Position numbers and translations under genes: made by a program
Part shown: positions 47,931 to 58,215 of the stretch, in pieces
Numbering within the stretch: position 1 is the first letter of the stretch
Layout: every line of letters begins with the position of its first letter
The notes under the pieces: model-generated
What the model was told of the DNA's origin: nothing
The model's input: the letters and a program-made list of their open reading frames with translations, nothing else
The model's database searches: none
Assembly (NCBI GenBank): GCA_028622995.1
Contig: JAJQJQ010000026.1
Span: 310,001 to 374,000 of the forward strand
DNA: 64,000 nt
Source: Panagrolaimus kolymaensis
Taxonomy: Eukaryota; Nematoda; Chromadorea; Rhabditida; Panagrolaimidae
Reading direction: 5' to 3'

Positions 47931-49944
47931 TCAATCATTTTCATCATCATCGTTGTTTTCACCATTTAAAGCTGTTGTTGCTCGGCTATTTGAGATCCCG
48001 TTTACCATGTGTTGAGGCAACATTTTACGCGTAAGTTTGTTGATATGTTTCTTAAAATATTTATCAGTTGGTATATAACTTTTGGAAATTGGAAGTAACA
48101 TAAGATGAAACATAAATTCCTTATCTTGATGTTCTTCGGGAACAATGCAAAGTAAAATAGCCTAAAAATAAATTAATTCGTAATTAATAAATGGCTTAAA
48201 TTAGCATAAATTGAACGAACTAACTTTTCTTGGAGTAATATTAATTTTAGTTTGATCAAAATCAAGAAAAACTTTTCCATCATCCGAGCATAAAGTTCCT
48301 CGAATAAATGCATAAACATCTGTGGCAGTATCAGTTAATTGACCACGAACAAATTTACGAATTACATAAATTTTTCTATAATTTAAAAAAAAAGATTATT
48401 CAATTTTTTGTTTTATTTTAAATATCCTATTCCTTACCCATCAGAATATTGAAATTCTAAATGTACACCAAAAATAATTCGAAACCAATTCCAACTTCCT
48501 TCGCCATTAATTAAATGTCCAAAACGCATACACGATTCATGAAAAGCTTTAAAATCAACAACATCAATGGTTTCAATTTCTTCATTGGCTGTCGTTGTTA
48601 TTGGTGTTAATTCATTTGGAATTAATTGATTCATCCACATATCAGCTAACATATCTTTAAGAATGATTTCCGGTAGCAATTTATCTTTGGTTAATTCTTC
48701 TATGGATGAATGAGTATTTAACATATGGGTAAAACGAATGCCTTTAAGAAGATCAAAATATATTGAAGAAGAAAACATTGGATTAACGGAGGAAATAAAA
48801 GTTGAAAAATCATCCCCTGGTGTTATATCCACAAGTTTACAAATTCTTAATTGATCCAACATTATCCACTAAAAATTATACAATGCCTTACATCCAACTG
48901 GAATCAATTTCACCGTTTGTAACCGTTTGTAACCGTTTGTAACCGGTTTGCACCGAAGGATGCAATGCCAAAAAGTCTCTTTCATTTGAAAATTTTTTCA
49001 AGCAAAGTTTCCATAAATTTTTTTGAAAGTTTTCGTAAGCTTTTGAAATATTTTTTTCAAATTTTTGGTTGTAAAAATTTTCAAATGAAAGAGAGTTTTT
49101 GGCATTGCATCCTCCGGTGCAAACCGGTTACAAACGGTTACAAACGGTGAAATTGATTCCAGTTGGATGTAAGGCATTGTATATATTTTTTGAACAAATT
49201 TTTTTTAATTTTGAACTTACTTTTTTAAGAATTCTATAAACATTATATTCCGCGTTTTGAACCAATAATCTTCCATCAAATATAAGAATTTTAAATAAAT
49301 CTCGATTTACATCCTTCAAGAATTCTAAATCTTCAGAAAGTTTCCAAAAGTTTGCAAATAAATAATCCAACACTGTAGTTTTAAATAAAGGAATATCCCA
49401 AGTTAGACTTTGTTCATAGTAATTTAGAATTGTTTCCTTTGAAAATCTTTCTTCATGAACGCTGACACAATCTTCGATGACATTTTCCTAAAAAAAATTA
49501 AGGTTATTATTGACGACAATTGGCAGGAAAAGTTGTCTATGCGGTTAATAATCATCAACTTACTACTTCCAAATATTTTGCTGCAGACAACACCTGTTCC
49601 ACATTTGAAATATTGAGTTGCATGGGTCGATTACAAAGATAACAAAAAATTTGATGAAGTCCATCAATTGTTATTTCAGGATTGTTTATAACAAATTTAA
49701 TATTTCTATCTTCAAGATCTTCTTCACCAAGGCCATTTGATTGTTCATCTTCCTCGAGGGCTCGTTTTAATACTGGAGATTGTTTAGCGAGAGCAATTTC
49801 AAGTTCCCAAATTTGTCCCAAAGCTTCTATGGAAACCATGGGATCTTCTTTTTTGGACTTTTTGGCGGAAGGCTCTTCTGGAGAAGATTCATCATCTTCA
49901 GATGGAGATGATGACTTTTTAACAGTCGAAGTAGCCCCACCCAT
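47931..49944 (-). CDS. gcl: Germ-cell-less (GMCL) family BTB-BACK protein
   Basis: Five exons: 49564-49944, 49221-49487, 48438-48868, 48225-48375, 47931-48161 (486 aa). Start chosen at MGGATSTVKK, which fits an N-myristoylation consensus as in other GCL proteins. An acidic, Ser-rich stretch precedes the BTB domain (ends NISNVEQVLSAAKYLE). The BACK-like region includes AEYNVYRILKKWIMLDQL, matching the EMDIYTALKKWMFLQL block of human GMCL1. The GCL domain has CMRFGHLINGEGSWNWFRI, aligned with CMRCGRKLAKDGEYCWRW. GCL is a CUL3 substrate adaptor needed for primordial germ cell fate in flies. The C-terminus is Asn/Asp-rich. The intron between exons 2 and 3 contains the element at 48879. Confidence 0.85.
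48879..49181. mobile_element. Tc1/mariner-like MITE with long inverted arms, inside a GMCL intron
   Basis: Arms of about 110 bp are near-identical in inverted orientation, beginning TACAATGCCTTACATCCAAC, around a loop of some 80 bp. TA flanks both ends, consistent with TA target duplication. Each arm contains CCGTTTGTAA units, three on the left and two on the right, and an internal copy of GCAATGCC. No coding capacity. Its lower end lies 10 bp from the 3' splice site of the intron. Confidence 0.8.
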
Positions 49945-50347
49945 AGTTTTTTTTATAAGCAACTATTTAATGTTAAAAGTCGCGTTAAATAGGAATTTAT
50001 TCTCGCATAACCAAGAATAAAAAGAGTTCACTTAAACTTAAATCATTTCTATATTTACAAAATAAAATAGCGTTGCCCGGGTAAAACTGCAAAAAAAGAG
50101 TCTCTTTTTCTTTCTTCCTTTTTTTAAATCTATTCAACTGTGAAATTATTCCCAAGGTATTTATTTATTTTTAGTTGGCAAAATGTCCCAGTTCTTCAAT
50201 TTCTTTATATATTTTTCTTCGATTTCCGAAAATGGAAATTAAGGGATAAAGAAAGAAGCCAGTTGGCGTGTGCATTTTTTTGATTATTGGTTTTTTTTAA
50301 AACTTTCTTAAATGTAAATTATTTATTTATTTTTTAAGTATTAAGCC
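49945..50347. promoter_or_regulatory. Divergent promoter region of GMCL and synaptojanin
   Basis: 403 bp separates the two start codons, so both promoters must lie here. A GC-rich motif GTTGCCCGGGTAAAACTGC near 50072-50090 stands out from the A/T background. No exon seen. Confidence 0.5.
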
Positions 50348-53300
50348 ATGTCATCTCTCCGTGGGTATAGAATATATCGGGGTAATGATTTTCCATATAA
50401 AGTGTTAGTGGAATCCGTAAACAATAATGCTTTTTTATATGTTCAAAATGCAGCAATAACAACTTTAAGTAAGCTTTAAAAAAAATAAAGATTTATTAAA
50501 TAAATTCTTATTCTTAGATCCGGATGATGGAAATTCATATAAAAATTCTTTCACTAAGCTTGCCGATGGTTGTGGATTAATGGGAATTTTACGAATGTCA
50601 TTTAAAGGGAATCAAGAAAATGAAGTGGATGATGCATATTTAATTGTAATAACTCAAGTAAAATCTGCTGGAAAAATAAATGAATGTGATGTATATAAAA
50701 TTTCGGCGGTGGAATTTTTATCCTTAAATCGAGAGCCTCATTTAAATGTGGATGAACGAATTCCTGAGGTAACTCTAAACCCTAGACTCTTTCTTTTTTG
50801 TTGAAATAATTAGCATAATTTAACTTAAAAATTTTTTTAGCTCGCTCGACTTTTATCTTCCGGAAATTTTTATTTTGCTTATTCCATTAATTCAGGAAAT
50901 ATGTTTGATTTAACTTTATCAGCTCAACAAAAAAATATTAATGAATCACAGCAACAAGAAGAATCAATTTCTGATAATCGATTTTTTTGGAATAAAAATT
51001 TATATTTTCCATTAGAGCGTTTTGGAATTAATTCAGATGATTGGTTTGTTCGATGCATGTGTGGAAGTGTACTTCTTCGAACCATTTACGTTGGGCATAG
51101 AACTGCTAAAATTGGAATTATTTCGCGATTAAGTTGCGAGCGAGTTGGGACTCGGTTTAATGTTCGTGGAGCTAATGATGATGGGCATGTAGCTAATTTT
51201 GTTGAAACTGAACAGGTTCGAAAATAAACTAAATTTTTTTCCCCAAAAATATGTTTTTAATTTTTGAATTTTTTAGTTTATTAGTTTTGAAAATCAAGAA
51301 TCATCGTTTGTTCAAATTCGTGGATCTGTTCCCTTATTTTGGGAACAACCTGGAATTCAAGTTGGCTCCCATAGTATTCGATTAAGGTCCATTGAAGCTT
51401 CTATTCCACCTTTGGAGCGACACTACACTCAACTTAAAAAACTTTACAATAGCGTCGCTACAGTAAACCTTTTAGGTTCCAAGGAAGGTGAAAGAAGATT
51501 ATCTGAAGCTTTTAAGGTAGTATTTTTTGATTTATTTAAACTTTTTGAAAAATAAAATTATTATTTTCAGACAATTTACAAAGGTTCTTCCCATGCTGAA
51601 ATAGAAATGATATCTTTTGATTATCATGCCCAAATGAAACTTTCGAAAACTTCAATAATTTCTTTGCAAAAAAAATTGGATGCATTTACCGAACAATTTG
51701 GAGTTTTTCTTTCAACAGATGGAAAAGCAGAAAAGTAAAATTAAAATTTAAAAATTTTTATTTTTGTAGTTTTCAAAATTATTCTTTATAGACTTCAAAG
51801 TGGCGCAATTCGAACTAATTGTCTCGATTGTTTGGATCGAACAAATTGTGTTCAAACTTTAATTGGAATGAAAGCCCTTTTATTACAACTTCAAGATTTA
51901 CAAGTAGAAAAATATAAAGCCAAAATCACAGCGCGTTTTGAAGAAACTTTAAAGGAAATTTGGCAAAAGAATGGAGATCAATGCAGTATTATTTATGCTG
52001 GAACTGGAGCATTGGAAGGTAAATCAAAAATTAAGGATGCTTCTCGTTCGATTGCAAGAACATTTCAAAATAATTTAATGGATGGGGCAAAACAAGAATC
52101 ATTTGATTTATTTTTACTTGGAAATGGGTATTTTGATGATGAGTTTGATAAAGCATGCCGATTTTTGCCATCTCAATTAATGAAAGGTAAAAATACTTAA
52201 TTTTTTCTTAAATCCTAAGAAAAATTTTTTTGTGACAAATTAAAATTTAATAAATTCCAAAAATTATTAATCTAAAAACTTTTCTTTTTTTTCCTCCAGG
52301 CAGCTCATATGTAACAGGTTGGATTATTGGATAGTATAAAAATAGTGTTTTGTTGTTAGTTAATTTTTTGTGGTTGTGTATTCTCTTTTTCTATTTCTTT
52401 TAAAAAATTTGAGTTATAAAAAAAATCTTTTTAGAATGTCCCATGGCCCTTTCTGAATTAATTTCTCGTCGACAAGAAATGTCCACTCGTCAAGCCCTCT
52501 CAGTTTTTTGTGGAACTTGGAATGTTAATGGCGGAAAAAATATTAATAATATCGCTTTTAAACATGAAAATTCTTTTGAAGAATGGTTATATTCTCAACC
52601 ATCGTCAGGTAACTTTTTTGATTACTGTATCATTTTTAAAATTTTAATGTTGCAGGTGATTGCCCTACTTACGATATCGTTGCAATTGGTTTAGAAGAAA
52701 TTGTAGATTTAAATGCGCAAAATATGATGAAAGCAAGGTAAGGAAGAAAGAAACATCCTTTTTTTTATTGCTAAAAACCCATTTCTCATTCTTTGTCACG
52801 CACTATTTAGCACAACAAATCAACGAATCTTTTGTGAAGGAATTAAAAAAGCTTTAACTGATATAAGTCATGAAAAATATGTCGTTTTGGCTTGTGAACA
52901 ACTTGTTGGAGTTTGTCTTATTATTGCTGTTCGATTAAATTTGCTACCAAGAATTCGAGATTTTGCAATATGTGAAGTTAAAACAGGAATGGGTGGAGCC
53001 ACAGGAAATAAAGGTTCCATCGCTGCCAGATTATCCGTGGATGCAACTTCCATGTGTTTTGTAAGCTCACATTTTGCTGCTGGCCAACATGAAGTTTCTA
53101 ATCGAAACGATGATTATGCATCAGCAATTCGAAAGATTCGATTCCCTCTTGGTAGAACCATTCGCTCTCATGATGTAATATTTTGGGTTGGAGATTTTAA
53201 TTATCGCGTTTCCCTTAGTGCCATAGATATTAAACGGGCGGTGGAACAACAAAATTATGATTATCTTCAAGAACATGATCAATTAACAGAACAACTTAAA

Positions 53301-54389
53301 GCAGGAAATGTTAGTTACTTTTTTCATTAAAAATCTTTCAAATTAAAAAACTTTTTATTTTTAGGTTTTTCATGGCTTCCAAGAAGACCGAATCACTTTT
53401 GCACCCACATACAAATACGATACCTTCAGTGATGATTATGACACATCCGAAAAATGTCGAGCCCCAGCATGGACTGATCGTGTTGTATGGAGAGATGAAC
53501 CAACAGAAAAACTAATCAAACTTGTTGAATATCGCCGATCAGAACTTCGATCATCAGATCATCGCCCCGTTGCTGCGGTATTTAAATTAGATGTTCTTAA
53601 AGTTGATTTAAAAAAATGTGAACAAATCTTTCGTGATGTTGTTGCTTCTCTTGGACCACCAGATTGCATGATTTTATGTTCATTCGATAACGAAACTGTC
53701 TTTCCTGAAGATTATAAAAATGATGTTTTGATGAAACTCACTGAAGAATTGGACATTCATTGCTCCTTATTCACGTATGCCTTTTTTATTTTTGGATACT
53801 GTAAATAGCTTTTTTATTTGATTTTTTTAGAATCGAAGGTCACTTCCTTAAAATTGCATTCCCTAATGGCCCAATGACTTTAGCTGCTTTAAGTATGGAT
53901 GGAAGCGAAGTTGGACAAGGTGCAAGAGCTCGAAAAATTTCTGTTCAACTCCGCTATCCTGATTGGGAAGAAGATTGGACTTTACGAATGGCCCCAGCAT
54001 TTAAACGAGAACCAAGTTATATTAATCTTAGCAATATCGATGGAATTTCTATTGTTAATTTAAATGTTGATGAAGAAGATGAAGATAATCTTTCAATTGA
54101 TTCAGCTCGAAATTCCATGTATTTTTCTGGTCGAGCTTCTCCTAGATGTAAGTCTCCTACTTTATCTGAGAAATCAAGACACTATGATTTTCTAAGCTAA
54201 TCGTATGATTTTTTAGTAGAAGAACAGCATCTTGTTAGTAACTCATTTGCATCCGCATCACCACGTCCAAATAGTCCTCGAATTCCTCCACGCCCAACTA
54301 ACATTCCGCCACCTCGGCAAAATGGAGCATCTTTTGGTCCTCCGGTTGTCCCTCCACGGCCTAGTCCCGATCATTGGCCTCCAGCTTAA
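50348..54389 (+). CDS. unc-26: Synaptojanin (dual phosphoinositide phosphatase)
   Basis: Twelve exons: 50348-50468, 50518-50768, 50841-51215, 51277-51516, 51571-51734, 51792-52186, 52435-52608, 52656-52737, 52811-53309, 53365-53774, 53831-54147, 54217-54389 (1,066 aa). The N-terminal SAC1 domain has the catalytic [10 protein letters not shown]. The inositol 5-phosphatase domain has [31 protein letters not shown] and [10 protein letters not shown] proline-rich tail ([15 protein letters not shown]) would bind SH3 proteins. The enzyme strips PI(4,5)P2 from endocytic vesicles and is needed for synaptic vesicle recycling. Start chosen as the first ATG, giving [11 protein letters not shown], close to the family start. 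The intron at 52187-52434 holds a possible alternative exon. Confidence 0.97.
52300..52334 (+). other. Possible alternative terminal exon of synaptojanin
   Basis: It follows a strong acceptor (TTTTCCTCCAG) and, joined to exon 6 (phase 1), reads [11 protein letters not shown] then TAG. Use of it would end the protein right after the SAC1 domain. Confidence 0.4.
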
Positions 54390-54637
54390 CTTGTCTAGTT
54401 AATTTAAAAACAATATTTATGAGAATTATTTACTTAAAAATTATTGGCATTTTTAAAAATCTTTTTATAATAATTTTTCCCTGTGCAATTTTTATTTTTA
54501 ATTTCTTTCTGATCTCTATTTTCCTTTGTCTTTGTGCAATATTATGACATTTATTTATTTCTGAGATAGTTAATAGATTATTTAAAAAAAAAACAATGGC
54601 TCTTATTTTTTAAAATCAAATACTTAAATTAAAATTT

Positions 54638-55837
54638 TTAAGCTTTTCCAAGCATGAAAAATTTGTTGGCATTTGGCGTAGTTTTTAAATCATTTAAAGG
54701 TGTAACTTTGTAAAACCCAACAGCGGCTGCGATGCAAATAAAAACTCCAAGGATATTTGTCCAAGATGGAGCAAGGTCATAGAAAAGATATACGGAAAGA
54801 GCATAGGCAACAAAAATCTGTAAAGCTCCAGCGATATTATGAACAATAGAGGCATGAAGGGCATTGGCATGGGTGGCGCAATAAAATACAGCTGTATGGA
54901 ATGCAACACCAATAAATACAAGAGCGGTAAGGCACGTTACAAATAACATGGTCATACTCGTAATCATGTACATAAAGGCATCACGAATTTCATCCTGAAA
55001 AATAATGGTTCATCAAAAATTAAAAATCCTCGCTTGCTTTTAAAAAAAATACAGTAACCACCAAAAAAGCCTAAGAAATAGAAAGTATAAAATTTTGCTT
55101 TTAAAGCTTACTTGAACTAAATCAGCAATTAAGAAAAGGCATAAACAATTAAAAGAATTCATATAAACCAAATCAAGAGTGGAAGGGAAGTTTTCATGTA
55201 ATCTTTCAATCATAACTAAAGCCACTGCATGCATTACAAGGGCGGCAATACCATAAACGATTGACCAAATATCAATGGAAAGTTCATAAAAAGCTTTAAA
55301 TAAAAAACTATAATAAATTTTTTTTAATTATTTCAAAATGGCTTACATGAAAGTGCTCCACCAATGCAAAGAATTTCAATAATTAAAAGGGTTTGACGAT
55401 TAGGAAAACTTTGTCGATGTAAATAAACTCCAACGGCGATGACGATTAAAGGACAAAAGCGTTGAATTGGAGGAAACAAAGGCATAGCAATGCCATCAAG
55501 ACAATTCATGCCAAGATAGGTGCTAAGCGCGTATAAAACCGATGGCAAAAACATATCTTTTCCACGTTGGAAAGTATACGCGGGTAATTTAATCCAATTA
55601 AAAAGTCTATAAAAAAACGTTGGCATTAAAAACCTTAGAAATATGAAAATTTCTCTACCTAGCTGTTTCAATGCTAAATAAAGTTACAGCCATTTGAAGC
55701 ATTAAAATAACAATAGGATAATCAAAAAAGAATTTAGTCATAATAATTCGATTAAATAATGAATTTAAAATTGAAATTCCACCCAAAACAATAATACTTT
55801 TAAGGGAATCACTGTTCATTACAGTATGAAGCATCAT
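54638..55837 (-). CDS. Nucleotide-sugar transporter, SLC35/TPT family
   Basis: Four exons: 55659-55837, 55347-55606, 55112-55293, 54638-54994 (325 aa). About ten hydrophobic segments, with FNRIIMTKFFFDYPIVILMLQM at the first helices, LGMNCLDGIAMPLFPPIQRF in the middle, and HASIVHNIAGALQIFVAYAL and GVFICIAAAVGF near the end, as in SLC35D-like drug/metabolite transporters. Members exchange nucleotide sugars for nucleoside monophosphates across Golgi or ER membranes; the substrate cannot be read from sequence. Exon 3 uses an unusual TTTAAAG acceptor, chosen because it alone keeps the frame. Divergent from the Pax gene. Confidence 0.82.
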
Positions 55838-56751
55838 TTTTACGGTTTAAACAAAAATAAGAATAAAATTAATGGAAGATTTATTAAATAAAAATATTAT
55901 GAAAAAAGGAACGTATTTTTATTGAATGAAAAAGTGTTGATTTTTTTAAAAGAAAATTACACCATTTTAAGAATTTTATGCTATTGAAGAGGATATCTGC
56001 GCCCGAGAAAGTCTTATCATTTTAAAATCTGACCCGATTTTATATTTTTTATTTTCCTTTGAGGTTCATTATACATACTTTTTTGCTTAAAAATATACAT
56101 AGAGAAGATTTTTAAGAGAGACGTCAGCATAAATGGAAGAAAACATTATTGACAACTTTTTAAAAAAATATAAAAGTTTTGAGTCATTCATGGCAAACTT
56201 TTTTGATTTTTTTTTCATGTTTTTTTTATTTTGAATTACAAAAAAAAACTTTGAAAAAAGGATGCTTTTTTTGCAAATACACAAATGTCATCAGTGCAAA
56301 AAGAAATCAGGATGCATGTAAAAAAGTTTTGTCGTTTTTTATTCTGTTTAAACATTACAAATTTATTTTTATTGTAAAAAATGGAAGGCATCGTTCAAAC
56401 AAATTTTTTTGACTCACCTGCGCAAAAATATTTTTGATCCTCGTCTTTTTCTACTTTTCTTCTAACTTGTTGACGTCGGTCGTCCACCAATGAAACCCAT
56501 GTTCTTCTTTGTCATCTTTTTACACTCCGCCTATTTTTTGCCTTCACAATTTTTTTTTTGTGAACTTTTTTTTTCTGTGGTTAGGCCACCACCGTTTCCG
56601 GAAAAGAAGTGAAGAGAAGGAGAAAACTCCGCCTATAGGCTTTTGAATTCTTTTTTTTTGTTGTTGGACGCTTTTGATCCCCCTTTTTTCCACTAATCCG
56701 AATTGAAACCAGTAAACTGTCGTCCATACACGTCGTCGTCTAAGCGGGTGT
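55838..56751. promoter_or_regulatory. Divergent upstream region of the transporter and Pax genes
   Basis: 914 bp. The Pax-proximal 300 bp are notably richer in C/T and in CG dinucleotides (GTCGTCGTC, GACGTCGGTCGTCC) than the rest. No exon seen. Confidence 0.45.
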
Positions 56752-58215
56752 ATGGTCAGTGGTCCGCTTCGGCGAGTTTACCCCGCTTGGTCAATCATGG
56801 ATGCATGGCATCAATTTTGTAATAGTCAACAGCAACTTGTTAGCAATGGGCAACAACATCAACAACATCAGCAGCAATTAGCCCATCATCAACATTTATC
56901 TAATCATTATCATCACCATCCACAATACCTTCAGCATGATCCCCATCATTTGTTAGTATCAGCGGCTTCGTCAAATGATATTTCTTCGTCATCCCATTTT
57001 TCTAATTCTCAAAATGCCGCTAATGCAATGGGATTACCTGATATGGTTGCAGTGGCTGCAGCAGCAGCGGTATCAGTAGCAAATAATGTAAATTTTTCTA
57101 ATTCTATGCATGGATATCCAAGTTAGTTAATTATTTCTTAAGAAATTTTTCAAAAATTACTTGGGTAGTAAAGTTATAGGCCATACTGGAATAAATCAGC
57201 TTGGTGGAGTTTTTGTTAATGGTCGACCTTTACCTGATCAAATTCGAAATAGAATCGTGGAATTAGCTCAACAAGGGGTTCGGCCATGTGACATTTCTCG
57301 GCAATTAAGAGTTTCTCATGGATGTGTGTCGAAAATTCTTGGAAGGTTTTATGAAACCGGATCAATAAGGCCAGGTACAAAATTTTTTTCTTTGTAAACT
57401 AAATTATTTTTGACTTCAATTTTTATTTTTAGGAGTTATTGGTGGCTCTAAACCTAAAGTAGCTACTCCCAAAGTTGTAAATATGATTTCAATGTATAAA
57501 ATGCATAATCCTACTATGTTTGCATGGGAAATTAGAGAAAAATTAATTCAAGATGGAGTTTGTGAAGAAGATAGTGCACCTTCTGTGAGTTCTATAAATC
57601 GAATTGTTCGTAATCGTCATCACAATCATCATCAATGCTCGCCAACAAATAATAATGCCGCTTCTTCCTCACACTCAAATAATTTATCTTCACCCAGCTC
57701 AACTTCGAGCCAAGCTTCCAATAATGGAGGAAATAACAATAATTCAGTTCCAAGAACAGCGACGATAAATGGCGAGCAGCTTAAAACTAAAGAACTGAAA
57801 TCCAGTCCAGATAATAATATTTTTACAAATTATCGTGCCACTCATGCTGCAGCCTTATTTGCAGCTTCAAATCAAGCTAATATTCATCCGAATGAGGCTG
57901 CGGCAGCTGCGTATTGGCTTTCACCATCAGAATTTTGTCGACCTTCATTAAGGCAAAGTTTTATTCCATCTTCCACGGCTACCGTTTCAGGTATGCCACA
58001 TTTCTTTAATCAAAAACTTTCAAATTAATTATTTTGGGTTTTAGATTACTCCATTCCAAATTCTTCAAATTTTTCTCAAAATGCATTTCCTTTACATCCA
58101 AATGGTCAGTTTACTTCCTTAAAAAAAAAAACATTTAAAAATACCGTAATTTTTTTTAGATCCCAATTCTTTAAGTGGTACCTCAGCATTTATGGCAACA
58201 GCTTCTCAAACATGA
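56752..58215 (+). CDS. pax-2: Pax-2/5/8-type paired-domain transcription factor
   Basis: Five exons: 56752-57121, 57180-57374, 57433-57990, 58045-58104, 58160-58215 (412 aa; 397 if the internal ATG at 56797, MDAWHQF, is used). Gln/His-rich N-terminus, then the paired domain from [19 protein letters not shown] through [20 protein letters not shown] to [13 protein letters not shown], closest in memory to Pax2/5/8 and worm EGL-38/PAX-2. No homeodomain. The canonical octapeptide (YSINGILG) is not found; the nearest is YSIPNSSN in exon 4. It would bind DNA through both paired subdomains and act in organ and tissue specification. The splice inside the paired domain after GSIRPG is as in other Pax genes. 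Confidence 0.93.
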
